Positions 1-14,602 of a stretch of DNA of 64,000 nucleotides are shown here, one piece after another. This DNA comes from Argentina anserina (Eukaryota; Streptophyta; Magnoliopsida; Rosales; Rosaceae), in assembly GCF_933775445.1 (NCBI RefSeq), contig NC_065878.1:7028001-7092000 (forward strand), given 5' to 3'. The notes under the pieces were generated by a model. That model ran no database searches. It saw only the letters and a program-made list of their open reading frames with translations, and was not told the origin of the DNA. Position 1 is the stretch's first letter. The number at the start of each line of letters is the position of its first letter. The translations under genes and the position numbers were made by a program.

Positions 1-1
1 T

Positions 2-124
2 TTTCTTGTTCGTATTGTTTATTCTCATGGAGCTGTTGAAATTAAAAATCCAAAAAATGGTGATGTGTTCAAAGTTAATGGTCAAATGTTGAAACCATTT
101 TTGGAGTTGAAAACTCAACATTGA
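2..124 (+). CDS. C-terminal end of a Ty3/gypsy polyprotein (integrase tail), partial
   Basis: An open frame enters from the left edge and ends at TGA 122-124. It reads [20 protein letters not shown] and then a short LKPF-containing tail. A hydrophobic stretch, then 'GAVEI', then 'FKVNGxxLKP', is the usual end of the gypsy integrase C-terminal region, just before the polyprotein stop. Only 40 codons are visible, so domain content upstream is unknown. No break is visible in this piece. It could equally be a relic whose upstream part is dead. Confidence 0.7.
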   Translation, partial: FLVRIVYSHGAVEIKNPKNGDVFKVNGQMLKPFLELKTQH

Positions 125-1810
125 AGAAGTGCTCCTCATTGATCATGTCTATCAGGATTGATACTTCTGGTGATTTGTGTTCTTATAGTTATAATTTTGT
201 TTTATTTTTATCAGTGTCTTTTGTTAGTCATGTGTTATTTTCGTAATTTCTATCGAACTGTGAATTAAAAAATGATCAATTATATTTCACTGTTGGATTC
301 ATTTAAAGAGAAATTGAAAAAGCGCCAATAAGGTACTATCTTTCTTAACCTTCCACCATCTTATTTAATGTTGTCATGCTTTACTTATGTAACATTGAGG
401 ACAATGTTAGATTTAGGTTTGGGGGTAGGATTTTGAGAGTTTGGTTGTCTTTCTTTGTTGTTTAAAAAAAATAGTGTATGTTCTTCCTTGTGAGTTATAA
501 AATAGTATGTTAACAATTAAAGATTAGAATCAATTTGGTAAGTTCTTGCACTTGGGGTATATTTTCATATGAGCCACATGGTACATCTTGACGTTGATGA
601 GTAAGATTTGAGTTAAAAATCTAGATGAATATCAGTAGAGACTTATAACCATTGTAAGATTTGAGCTTGTCCCATTTTTCTGAGGGTTATACACTATTCT
701 GATCCTTTCTTGTGCATATTTTTGTCAATGATCTCATTATTCATTTCATTTGATCAGTTGCCGAGAAAAACATTTATTGTGGGTCACTACTCCTTAGTGA
801 TTTTGAGAGACTTAATGAACACATGAATCCAGAGATACGATCAAGGCCATGTTTGTTACATACGCTTGAGCCGTTCTAGCCATCCCATTCAATATTAATA
901 CCGCTAGAAAGCCCATTGAGCCTAAATATAGTATTTTCTTTGTTTACCACATTTACCATTCCCTACTCCAATTGAGGAGTACCATATACTAATAAATAAA
1001 CATTTATCACCCTGTTTTCTGAGAACTTGTGACACAGTGGAGATAGTTTTGTGGCATTTGTTGTATTCCAATTAGCTGGAAAAAAAACGAGAAAAGAAAA
1101 AAAAATCGTATTCTTACAAACCATATGAAAAAAAAACATTAAAAAAAAAGAGAAAAAGAAAAAAAAGTATCTATTTTATTTACATAAAGTTTGGGAAATA
1201 AAAGTCAGTGTCATGTTCATGTGTGAAGACCTCTGCATAGTTCTCATAAATTTTTGAAATCCCTTCCCTTTCTTTGTTAGCCATAATCTTAGCCTTATAT
1301 TACAACCTTAAATAAAGTCCTTGCGATCTTGGGAGACATGTGGTCAAAATGTGGAAAGTGCATTAAGGAACTCTGGTGTATGAGATCCGACACTCTCAAT
1401 AGTAACTGGTATCATTTCATGAGATCAATTTTACATATTTTTCAGAAAGAGCAATTTCTTTTGATACACATATGTGAGACCTTTGCATTCCTTTACAATT
1501 ATTCTCCTTACATATGAACTGAGTGAAATACATACCCATATCTCTGAGCGTTTCAATTTTGAGTGAATATCATTTTGTGAGATTTGAAGTCGAAGTAAAT
1601 TTTCAAAAGGAAATTTGATTTGAGTTTAACTTTGAGATGAAAGGTTGTATTTGTGTTGGCTTCATTGATACAAACCCTAGGTTAAGATACATTCTGAATA
1701 AATTCTAACCTATGTCTTAACATACTATGTAGCTTAGTGAATAAGTTGTTAGTTGTGTTCTGTTTCTTTGTTTTGCTCGAGGACTAGCAAAATATAGGTT
1801 CGGGGGTATT
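125..1810 (+). other. Non-coding 3' region of the gypsy element
   Basis: No convincing coding sequence. The stretch has A-rich runs around 1080-1180 and a G-rich purine tract (gtttgggggtagga, about 418-431). That tract resembles a polypurine tract, in addition to the one that immediately precedes the LTR at about 1799-1810. A short open frame at 1329-1517 has no recognisable content. Confidence 0.5.
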
Positions 1811-3543
1811 TGATGAGCACATTATATATCATATTATTATCCCTTATTTATATTTGTTAGTGACTTATTTTTATTAGTTTGAGTCATTTAGTTTGATATT
1901 GTGTCCTTATAAGTATTTGTCTTACATTAATAAAATGTTAAAGATATTGAAACAATTTATCTATTTTCATATGGTAAATTGAGTCATTGATTTAACATGA
2001 GTGTTTTTCCCTTTTAATAAGCAAATAAGTTCACTATATTCTTCTTGTTCCCATAACATGTGTAGCCTACAATTGATGGAATGCATTCTCATTGCATTAA
2101 GTGTGTTGTATTGAAAATATTACTTTAGCCATCAATTGTTGAATTTATTTTTGCTTGTTTCATTCATAGGTACGTACATAAAAATGGAAGCTAGCTAGAG
2201 CATGAAGGATGTATGAGACAATCTCTCATGAAATAAGGTGGCTAGAAGCAAGCTTGCTTGAAAGAAGGAATTAACTTTTCACTCTTTCAAAGATTGTGTT
2301 CTTGGCATTCATCTTTTCCACATGGAAAATGAGAGAGATGGCAAATGGAATATGATGAAGACATGAGTGAAGTATGAAAGCATTTTAGAGTGAAGACATA
2401 TTGTCATCAAGCTTGAGAATTTTGAAAGAGAGAAAGTCATATTCACATGGAGATGGAGCTAGAGTGAAGACATATTGTCATCAATCTTGAGAATTTGAAA
2501 GAGGGAAAGTCATATTCACATGGAGATGGAGCTAGAGTGAAGACATATTGTCATCAAGCTTGAGAATTTTGAAAGAGGAAAAGTCATATTCACATGGAGA
2601 TGGAGCTAGAGTGAAGACATATGCCATCAAGCTTGAGAATTTTGAAAGAGGGAAAGTCATATTCACATGGAGATGGAGTGAAGATCTTTGTTTCCCTATA
2701 AATAGATGTTGTTTCAAGAGAATAAGAAAGGGGGAGAGTTAGGAGAATTTGAGAGACACATTGTTGCTCTTTGTTCTTCCATTTCCTTAGCTATTTTCTT
2801 ATGTTGTATTTTATAGTTTTGAGCACATTTTTAGTTTGTATTATGTATTGCTAAATTTCCTTAACTAAGGTTAAGGAGGAAACCACATTATGAAATAAGT
2901 TTTAGTCAATTATCTATTGATTCTCATAATCACATATTCCATGCCTATGACTCTTGCTTCAATATGCATTATTAAAATCATTGTTCCTTTCACCTCTAAT
3001 GTCATGCAGTTTTGGTAGTTCGGAAGTCACTTTTATTAATCCATGCTTGGTTTTGTATTATATTAATATGAAATCATTTGATCTCTTGTCATTCAAATGA
3101 GCTTGTTTCACATCTGATGCTTAGCAAACACTTTGATCTTTTGTAGTTTTAATAAATTTGTATACATATGATACTTTGGTGTTCATAATTAAGAAGCGAA
3201 GAAGAGTCTACATTAGAGTTTATTCATGTGTGCTTCATTGAAAAATTCTGAGAAAGCAATAGATTGATTTCTAGATTGCTACTCATAATTGGGAATTAGT
3301 AGATTAATATGGTGGAATCTGATACCTTAGTTACTTCGTCATCAAGGTAATCTTTATCTCTTTATTTTGTCTTTATTTTAGCTACTTCATAACCAAATTT
3401 TATTCAACTAGGTTAGTGTTAAAATTAATTTAAATTTGATTAGCTTTTTCCTAATATCATACATTCCATGTGGGTTCAACCTCGCTCTTGCATCTCGGTG
3501 CTACAATAGATTTGTGCACTTGCGAGTAACATTTTAAGACACA
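1811..3543 (+). repeat. 3' LTR of the gypsy element
   Basis: It starts TGATGAGCACATTATATATC directly after a polypurine-like tract and probably ends ..aagacaCA. A TATA box (cctataaata, 2695-2704) is preceded by four tandem copies of a 73-74 bp unit. This is the arrangement of a U3 region with repeated elements upstream of the core promoter. Transcription would start near 2730. Small open frames here fall inside the repeats and are not genes. Confidence 0.65.
2387..2679 (+). repeat. Four tandem copies of a ~74-bp unit in LTR U3
   Basis: Copies start with agagtgaagacatat at 2387, 2461, 2534 and 2608. Each runs through 'cttgagaatt', 'gaaagag', 'gtcatattcacatgg' and 'agatgg'. They differ by a few substitutions and one- to three-base indels. 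The array stops about 15 bp before the TATA box. Confidence 0.9.
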
Positions 3544-3549
3544 TAAATT

Positions 3550-4116
3550 GTTGATGAGTATCTCAAAGTGCCTCTCTTTCTTTGCCAAGAGCGCCATTAA
3601 GTCAGTGAAAATCCGGATCTTCCCTTCCTCTACATGAGTGCGGTACGTATGAGCTTAAACCTCATAGTTGATTGGAAATGTGTCCAACGTCTTATAGAGA
3701 AGATCTAGGTCGGTCTAGATGACACCAACGGTGCCAAGGTCGGATTGTAGACATAGCATATCCTGATTGAAATCATCCACTCTCTTATAGTCTAATAGAC
3801 AGATGTTATCCCATCTAACAGACAATTCAGGGAGAAGCTTGTCATGAACGTTGTTGTACCCCAAGCAAAGTTTTCCACATAGTTCTTTAGTTTCTTTTAT
3901 GTTCAAGTATTTCTTCCTAAGAGTAGCATGGATGTGACGTCTAATAAAGATGAGAGCTTGAGTCTTGGTCATTTGGGGAAAAATAATAGAAGGGTCGGTA
4001 AACTTGCCTTGAATCCCTCGACCAGCAAAAGTGAGCTCCATGTTGGAAACACAACCTTGGTATTTCTTTCCTTCAAGATCAAGAAGGTTAAATTCCGGTC
4101 GCGATGGCGACATCAT
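3550..4116 (-). pseudogene. Ty1/copia gag-like fragment (UBN2-type), decayed
   Basis: Read on the minus strand from 4116, the product starts MMSPSRPEFNLLDLEGKKY. It then shows the landmarks of plant copia gag: 'FNLLDLEGKKYQGCV' (family: F..LDI.GKNY..W), 'AG.GIQG', 'KTQALIFIRRHIHATLRKKYL', 'KELCGKL' and 'LLPELSVRWDNICLLDYKRVDDFNQDM'. The open part ends at 3715, but gag-like sequence continues to about 3550 ('TFPINYEV' and a 'LINN' near the end) across a stop. The conserved tryptophan of the LDI.GKNY..W segment is changed. It seems cut off by the LTR at 3543. Just upstream of the ATG lies a tttgtag acceptor-like site. Confidence 0.65.
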
Positions 4117-4458
4117 CTACAAAACAAACACGGAATCGATTAGATTCAAGTATGATAGGAATTAGAAGGGGTGACGTATATGGTAACAATAATCGATGCA
4201 AACAGCGATATTCACGATCGCACCCAAAAAAGCGGTGCACTCAAGCAACCACACGAAAATCGATTAACTTCTATTTCAAAACAATCGTGACTCCCCCAGG
4301 ACCGTCACACAAAAAACATTGACCAAGAGGGGAATCATATCCCTCGTTGGTCTCATCCGCGGTATAAGAACGGCGGGAAAATAGACATGAAGAAGGCTAA
4401 TAGCGCCCGATATAATATATCTATATGTTCAAAAGTGGGAACGTTAATTAAAAGTTAC
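4117..4458. other. Spacer between gag relic and possible exon
   Basis: No gene recognised. It could hold 5' leader sequence of the minus-strand gag relic and the truncated first intron of the possible minus-strand gene that follows. Confidence 0.4.
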
Positions 4459-4740
4459 CTTTGAAAGATTAGAGAAGGTGAAAGTGGCTTCTCTTGAGCA
4501 AAGTTGTTGCTTTTGAAGTTCCCATTGCTTGCGTGAATATGCCAGATGAGCAATTTTGAACGCTTTGATGCGGAGTCTTGTGAGGTAAAAAGTCGATTTT
4601 GCGGGGAGGATGCGGAGGGGGCCCATCGGGGCTGTGGGGACAGAGGCTGCATAGTCAGTAGGGATTGCAAGGGTTTGTCGGAGGGGCTACGGTTAGAGGT
4701 TAGGAAGCCGTGCAAGGATGTCGCCGACGAGGAGTGTTGA
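4459..4740 (-). other. Possible first exon of a truncated minus-strand gene (organelle-presequence-like)
   Basis: A minus-strand frame, open from beyond 4780 down to 4459, reads ..SLHGFLTSNRSPSDKPLQSL and then continues rich in Ser, Gln, Pro, Lys and Arg with almost no acidic residues. This is the composition of mitochondrial or plastid presequences. It ends exactly at an AAAG/GTAACT splice donor (exon end 4459). Internal Met codons exist (for example before QPLSPQPRW), but no clear upstream start. Further downstream on the same strand only retrotransposon sequence follows, so any gene would be cut off. I do not recognise a family. It may be a 5' gene fragment or chance. Confidence 0.25.
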
Positions 4741-4930
4741 TGGAAAAAGTCGCCGGAAACGGGAAAACGCAGGCGGCCAGCGAAGAAAATGAGAAAAATA
4801 TGGATTTTTCTATTGGTTTTTCCAGGGCTCTAAGAGTTCAGAGTTTTAGGATAAAATGCGTGATAACGTGATCGAGTATGATAAATACGAGAATAATTCA
4901 GAGAATAACTGTAATTTTATTAAATGATGT

Positions 4931-5186
4931 GAGAGCCTATATATAAGCATTATATAGATCTAAATCTCGTAGGATCTAGAAACCTAATTTATTACAAAGG
5001 TGCACATAAGGGTAGAATAATAATTCTCTCGGAACAATTGTCAATTTGGAGAACTAAGTAAGTCCAATTAATTATTCTTTGTTGGCTCACAATGGACAAT
5101 TAATCATATGGGAAAAATCCACGTCGAAACGGTGTCGTTTCGGAGGGGGTTCCCAAGTCAAACGACGTCGTTCTGAGTAAAACCTA
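4931..5186. promoter_or_regulatory. Probable shared upstream region of RIO2 (+) and the minus-strand exon
   Basis: A TATA-like cttatatatag on the minus strand (about 4934-4944) points left. To the right lie two related ACGT/GTCGTT motifs: AAACGGTGTCGTTT (about 5129-5142) and the perfect 12-bp palindrome AACGACGTCGTT (5161-5172). The palindrome contains GACGTC, a core bound by plant bZIP factors. The RIO2 leader begins just after. Function is inferred from position only. Confidence 0.4.
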
Positions 5187-5254
5187 TTGAAAACCAAAAG
5201 ATTTAGAACTCAGGAACAACAAACTCAGAACGTCACTGTCGTTGGTTTCGGCTG

Positions 5255-5285
5255 CTCTGTTTCTGTTTCTGTTTCTGTTTCTGTT
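5255..5285 (+). repeat. (CTGTTT)n hexamer repeat in RIO2 5' leader
   Basis: About five uninterrupted copies of ctgttt lie in the likely first untranslated exon of RIO2, just before the 5'UTR intron donor (aag/gtaaga). Confidence 0.85.
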
Positions 5286-5726
5286 TTGCCGCCGCACCCA
5301 AGAATCTACAAGGTAAGAGTCTCAATCCCCAGTCGGGTCTCTTCATATTATCTGAAATTGGTTTGTTTGCAGTTTAGCTTAGTTTCCTAGTTTACATAGA
5401 TGGTGGCTTTGGTTTCTTCTAGTCAATAACACAAAATTTGAGTTGGGAATAATTGCGTGGCACCATTCGTGGGAAAGCCCTTTGATTTTTTTCTTCACAT
5501 CGCTTTGGGCATCAGTTTGGAAATTACTTTAGTCCAGGCTATTGTTCCTGATTTTTGCAATGCTGTTTTTTTTATCACTTTTGCTTCTATCTTGCGTTGT
5601 AAGCTCATGCATTGAGCTTGTAAATTCACTTTAACATTGGAATGCTGCTGAGAGATGTTTTTTTTTGTGTGTGTAGACTGATACCCATATTGGAGGAATC
5701 AGCGGCGGTAAAGTAAGTAGGGAGAG

Positions 5727-10183
<4,457 letters not shown>

Positions 10184-12193
10184 AACTTGTGAAGTGCGGC
10201 TGAAAAATCTGAAATGCCCGCACAACTTACATCCGTTGTATACCAAGTGGAACTTGCACACAGAGCTGGGATCTCCTGCTTGTGTCATATGTATGCCTTT
10301 CCTTATAATGATCATAAGAGTCTATCAGTGACAAACAGGGGAGAATAATTATTTATGAAAGGGATCCAAGGTACTAAAATAGAGGTTGGTACTTCGTAAC
10401 CTTGCCTTTGTTCATCTTAATCAGTGTCAGTCTTTGTTAATCGAGTTTTTAACTTGTCAGTTGAATTCTCTGTATCTGTATGATCCACTTGTGTCTTGAA
10501 CTTGGCCAGATCGTCATCTTTCAGGCGGTTTAGAATTAAATGAATGACAATGGAACTTTCAAGATGCCAATCTTAAATCATTAATGCCTTAATGGTATTC
10601 TGCATCACTTGGTGTCCAAGGGTTTATATATCTTATTCTTGATAGTAAATAGCGTTACTCATAGTACTGCATCTAATAAGTGGTTGATAAGAGACAGGCC
10701 TTTGACATAATTAATCTTCAGGTGCATTTTTTGTCATGTCGGTTATTTTTTGTCGTTTGATGCTGAGAGCCAACACTCTTCACAGCATAGGGAATTTCAT
10801 CTGCATTCTTCATTTGTTTCCCAATTAGCTTATGATCTTTGCTTGGTCAATTTGGAAATGGTGAGCTTTCAAACCTCTGGGAAAACTTGTCTAGGAGAAC
10901 TTTTATCGGATGCAGAGGGAACTCAACTGGCTGAAGTGCTTTGGTATGAATTGGAGCTGGTAATTCTATCGAAGCAGAGGGGATTATGTTTGCCATCTGT
11001 GGGTTGTGTTGGAGTATATGGTTTTAACCACATTTTGGGACTTATGGTAATTCTATTGGTAACGGTTTCGGGAAAGCAACTGCGTTGCCCCGGCAAGATG
11101 TGTGGAAACCCGGCCATTTACTCTTTTCATCTTGATAGTCATAGGAGCTATTTTTGAGCTGTCTGGATAGGTAGAGAGTTCTGCTTGCAGTGAATTCCAG
11201 TTTGAGTTGGAGTCTTGACTACCTTACTAGTTACTACCGGCCACCCTCGTAGTTTGCTTGCAAGCATTTGGGATGAGATTTATGCCATAAAGTGTACTTC
11301 AACTGGTGCTATGATTGTTGAAGGGTTCACTGTTAATATTGGCCTGGTTACTGAGGCTGAGACATGGGGAGTTGACTCTTTTGCCTGTAATCTCAATATT
11401 TACTAGTTATTCCAAGAACCTGCTTAAACGGTGAAGGACATTATGACCTGATCTCAAAAGTGATGTTAGCTCGATATTTGCCTACACTTATATGACGAGC
11501 TACTCTTTTACAATTTCGAGATTGTGCATACCTATTGGAAATTGAACATGGTTGCTGATGATCACACAGTTTTGGCATTGAAGTTGGAGTCACTCGCCTA
11601 CTAAGGACTCTTTAACTTAGTGGCTCACTGGCTAGTGGCTACTGTGGCCCTAGCTTATTGAATTGTTAGCCAATAAGGTTAGGTTGGCTACTTGATCGCC
11701 GCAATTTTTCCTGCATTCAAATTCTGGTTATTAGCCAGAAGAATCTGCATATCGCAGTATGTTCAACAAAGTCATCTTGTTTTTTTTTTAACTAGGTGAA
11801 ATGGTTGACGACCTTTAATATGCACAATATATAATGGATCAAAATATAAATTGACTTGAAAACATATTCATCAGGAGACATTGTAGATGTGTAACTAATC
11901 ATTGATTACAAGCTGGCCGGAGGCCTCTCATGGATTACAAAGAAGGCATGGCACTGCAACAAACCAAACCAATTTCACTTTTATACTGATCAATTACATG
12001 ACTTCAACATCACAAGAGTCCCGACACTTAAATTAGCATACATGCATATAAATCTCAAGTGAGATATTGTGTATCCCTTATCACCCATTCCACCTTGATA
12101 GCCAGTATTGAGGACAAATGTTTTTCTAGTTTAGAAGTGCCAATGTTGGAGATGAGAGATCATGCATATGAAAAAATGACAAATAAAATAGAA
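10184..12193. other. RIO2 3' flank and intergenic DNA
   Basis: The first few hundred bases are probably 3'UTR. An open frame of 135 codons at 10750-11157 (+) and a 63-codon one at 11215-11406 have no recognisable domain, splice context or start context. I do not call them genes. Otherwise AT-rich with no structure seen. Confidence 0.5.
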
Positions 12194-12426
12194 TTTATAA
12201 GTGGGTGGATAATACCCAATTGTATTGAGGTATTTTATGATTAAAAGTTTAAAACCCAACATTTGTGAGGTGCGTAAGTTGGAACAGTATCGGTACATTT
12301 TATCCACAAATCATGTTTGTCGCAGTTTAACTTATAAGTAGGTGGATAATTTCTAATTATACTGAGACATTTTGTGATTAGAACTCAATATCTGTGTGGT
12401 GACTAAGTTTGGACAATATTGGTACA
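12194..12426 (+). repeat. Diverged direct repeat, two ~100-bp copies
   Basis: Copy 1 (about 12194-12297) and copy 2 (about 12326-12426) share 'cttataagt.ggtggataat', 'aattgtattgag.tattttatgatta', 'aacat.tgtg.gg' and 'ggaca.tatcggtaca' in the same order with many substitutions. Copy starts are about 132 bp apart. No coding content. Confidence 0.65.
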
Positions 12427-12989
12427 GTTGGTACACGAACCAAACTTTTATTGTTTAACAATTTTAAGCGAGCTCAAGAACTCAATGCTTGCTAAGGGGA
12501 AAACTCTTAAACACACTACGTTATGTATGTGAGAGCTTGTTGAACTTTGTATCTAGAATGGAACTGAAAAGGTTAAGGCAAATTTAATTGGATGACTTGG
12601 AAAATTATAGCTAACATACATACATTAATGAAAATTTAGTGTTGTCTATCCTTCAATCATGTTCAGAGGGTCAGGGATACAAATTTCTATTCTTATATAC
12701 ACCAGTCCTTCATTTTTTTCGTCTATATACTCCAATACACTAGTCCAATGTGTTCCCAAACATACTGTATCTTATTTTCTTAAACAAACAACACCATGAC
12801 ATGACACGCCTTTGATAAAGACAAAAATGTGGATTAACGGACATGAGCCAAAGAAAAACAAAAAATTTGTTGTTCCCGCAAAAAATATTAGCAATCTACA
12901 CCTTATCATAGAGAAAAATTGTACTTAATTAGTTGCATCTGAGTAATTGTATTTAGTATTGGTTTCTTAAAATTATTATTTTTGAGTAG

Positions 12990-13172
12990 GCAGAGGCACA
13001 AGCTAATATTAATAAGTTTTCACCACCTACTGATGATGATGATGTTGCAATGTAAGAGGATATTTTGACTCAAGTCTTTGGTAAAGACCGCATTGGTTCT
13101 GTTAGAGGTCTTGGGAAGTTATTCAAAACAAAATTAGGTGTTGATTCACAAAGTGACTCCATATATAGATGA
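12990..13172 (+). pseudogene. Plant transposase (Transposase_24/Ptta, CACTA-type) fragment
   Basis: After an acceptor-like gagtag the frame reads AEAQANINKFSPPTDDDDVA, one stop (TAA in 'atgtaa'), then EDILTQVFGKDRIGSVRGLG and K. The 'V(F/L)GKDR.G.VRGLGK' block, preceded by an acidic (D)n run, is the signature of the C-terminal part of the Ptta/En-Spm transposase family. No terminal repeats or other transposase parts are recognised nearby, so this is a relic. Its position 46 bp before the RBOH fragment is noted under findings. Confidence 0.65.
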
Positions 13173-13217
13173 TGATTTGAGACATGCACTAAAGGTCTAA
13201 ATTGTGTAAAAACATTT

Positions 13218-13504
13218 ACTAATAGTGTTAAAAGAAAATGTACTTTTGCAACAAAACAAGCTTCCTTATACTAGATCACAAGAGAGCAAGGCTCTTTCGA
13301 ATGGTTTAAGGGTGTGATGAATGAAGTAGCCGAAAATTTACCTAGATGGTGTGATCGAGTTTCACACCTACTGCACTAGTGTTTATGAAGAAGGAGATGC
13401 TAGATCAGCCTTGATTACTATACTTCAATCTATAACCATGCAAAAAATGGTGTGGATTTAGTTTAAGGAACGAGGGTGAAGGCGCATTATACTAGCAAAA
13501 TTGA
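13218..13504 (+). pseudogene. Respiratory burst oxidase (RBOH/NADPH oxidase) C-terminal fragment
   Basis: Three short frames in order match the C-terminal NAD-binding region of plant RBOH proteins. The first reads TNSVKRKCTFATKQASLY, a stop where the family has Trp, then [20 protein letters not shown]. After a frame shift comes [20 protein letters not shown] and ALITILQS. After another shift comes NHAKNGVDL, a stop, then GTRVKAHYTSKID. Intact RBOHs (over 900 aa) make superoxide at the plasma membrane; this piece covers only about 90 codons and carries at least two stops and two frameshifts. No other part of an RBOH gene (EF hands, membrane helices, FAD site) was found nearby. It is a non-functional fragment. 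Confidence 0.85.
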
Positions 13505-14602
13505 CGTAATGTTTTTAAGCATGTGGTAGTGAAGTGTTAAGAGTATAATAGGTAGTGGGTAGGTTTGGTCATTTTGGAATAATATGTAAAGCTTTTCACT
13601 CTGTAATTTTCATTAAGTGAGTAACAATGTAACCCCTCAATTATTAACGTGTTCTCTCTCCCTTTCTCTCAATTTTCTTCCTTCATCTTTGATTCCCTGG
13701 TTTTAGCTTTGCTTTCAATAACCCATGAATTTCTAACATGAAGCACCCTTATCAAAGAATTGGCAAGAACTACTACATACTCTAAGTTTTTATCTTATAG
13801 GTATTATATCCCGAAATATATACTTTCCCTACTATCTTTGTTTTTACTTGCTTTATTTTGTAAATCGAGGAATATACATGATCTCACATGTACATAGTTA
13901 TTAGATACAAGTTTTACTCATATAATTTTTTATTTATAATAAACGATACGACTAGGATTAAAAGTTAAGTAAAAGGATGTAAAAAACACTCAACAATCTA
14001 TCTAATTCGTCTTAAATATTAAAGTTGTGAGTGAAAATATCTAGACTTCATGTCATAATTGATTGTGTGTCCGAAAAATGTGAATAACGAATTTCCTCCT
14101 TATTTGTCAAATATTTAGCACCTTTTTTTCTTTTATAATGACTATGATGTATATGGAGTTGTTTATTCTTGTACTTTTGATGCAATAGTGTTTTATTGTG
14201 GTGTACATTGATTAGTTTGGGATTTAAAGAGGTTAGCTTAAGACTTTTCTAGAAAAATTGAGACCAATTTTATTTTTGCAAAGAGAACTTTTAGTTCCAC
14301 CCTAACCATATATCTTTTAATATATTTAGGGTATATAGATATAATTTGTATGTAATGTGGATATCATTCCTCTGCTCTCTCATAACCCTTGTTATTCCGT
14401 TGTTGAAGATGAACTTATAGATGGTGAAGTTTCATCACTTTTATATCTGGGTATTGTTAAATCTATTAAAAGTTTTCAACTTTAACTCAAATCTTGCACT
14501 GCCTATTTATGGTTGATATGATGGGTTATCATTTATCAATCTTTTTTAGTATGATCATGTGTTCAATTACTGTTCCTAATTGTTTTTATGGTGTGTTTTC
14601 AG
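13505..14602. other. Intergenic DNA, no gene seen
   Basis: AT-rich DNA between the RBOH and HIPP fragments. No coding, RNA or repeat structure recognised. Confidence 0.5.

Larger units (their letters stand above)
1..3543 (+). mobile_element. Ty3/gypsy LTR retrotransposon, 3' portion only
   Basis: The window opens inside a plus-strand gypsy-type element. Visible parts in order are the last codons of the polyprotein (2-124), about 1.7 kb of non-coding 3' DNA, a polypurine-like tract (ttcgggggtatt, 1799-1810) and a 3' LTR beginning TGATGAGCAC at 1811. The 5' part lies outside the window, so target-site duplication and autonomy cannot be judged. A long untranslated stretch between the polyprotein stop and the 3' LTR occurs in several plant gypsy lineages. 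The right boundary (..gacaca, 3543) is set by the TG..CA rule and by where homology to the neighbouring gag relic starts. It could be off by some bases. Confidence 0.75.

Noticed and set aside
2387..2679. Regularly spaced repeats, CRISPR-like at first sight
   Set aside because: The copies are directly adjacent with no unique spacers and lie in an LTR of a plant genome.
10750..11157. 135-codon open frame downstream of RIO2
   Set aside because: No domain, no homology I recognise and no promoter or splice context. It may be chance or a very old relic.
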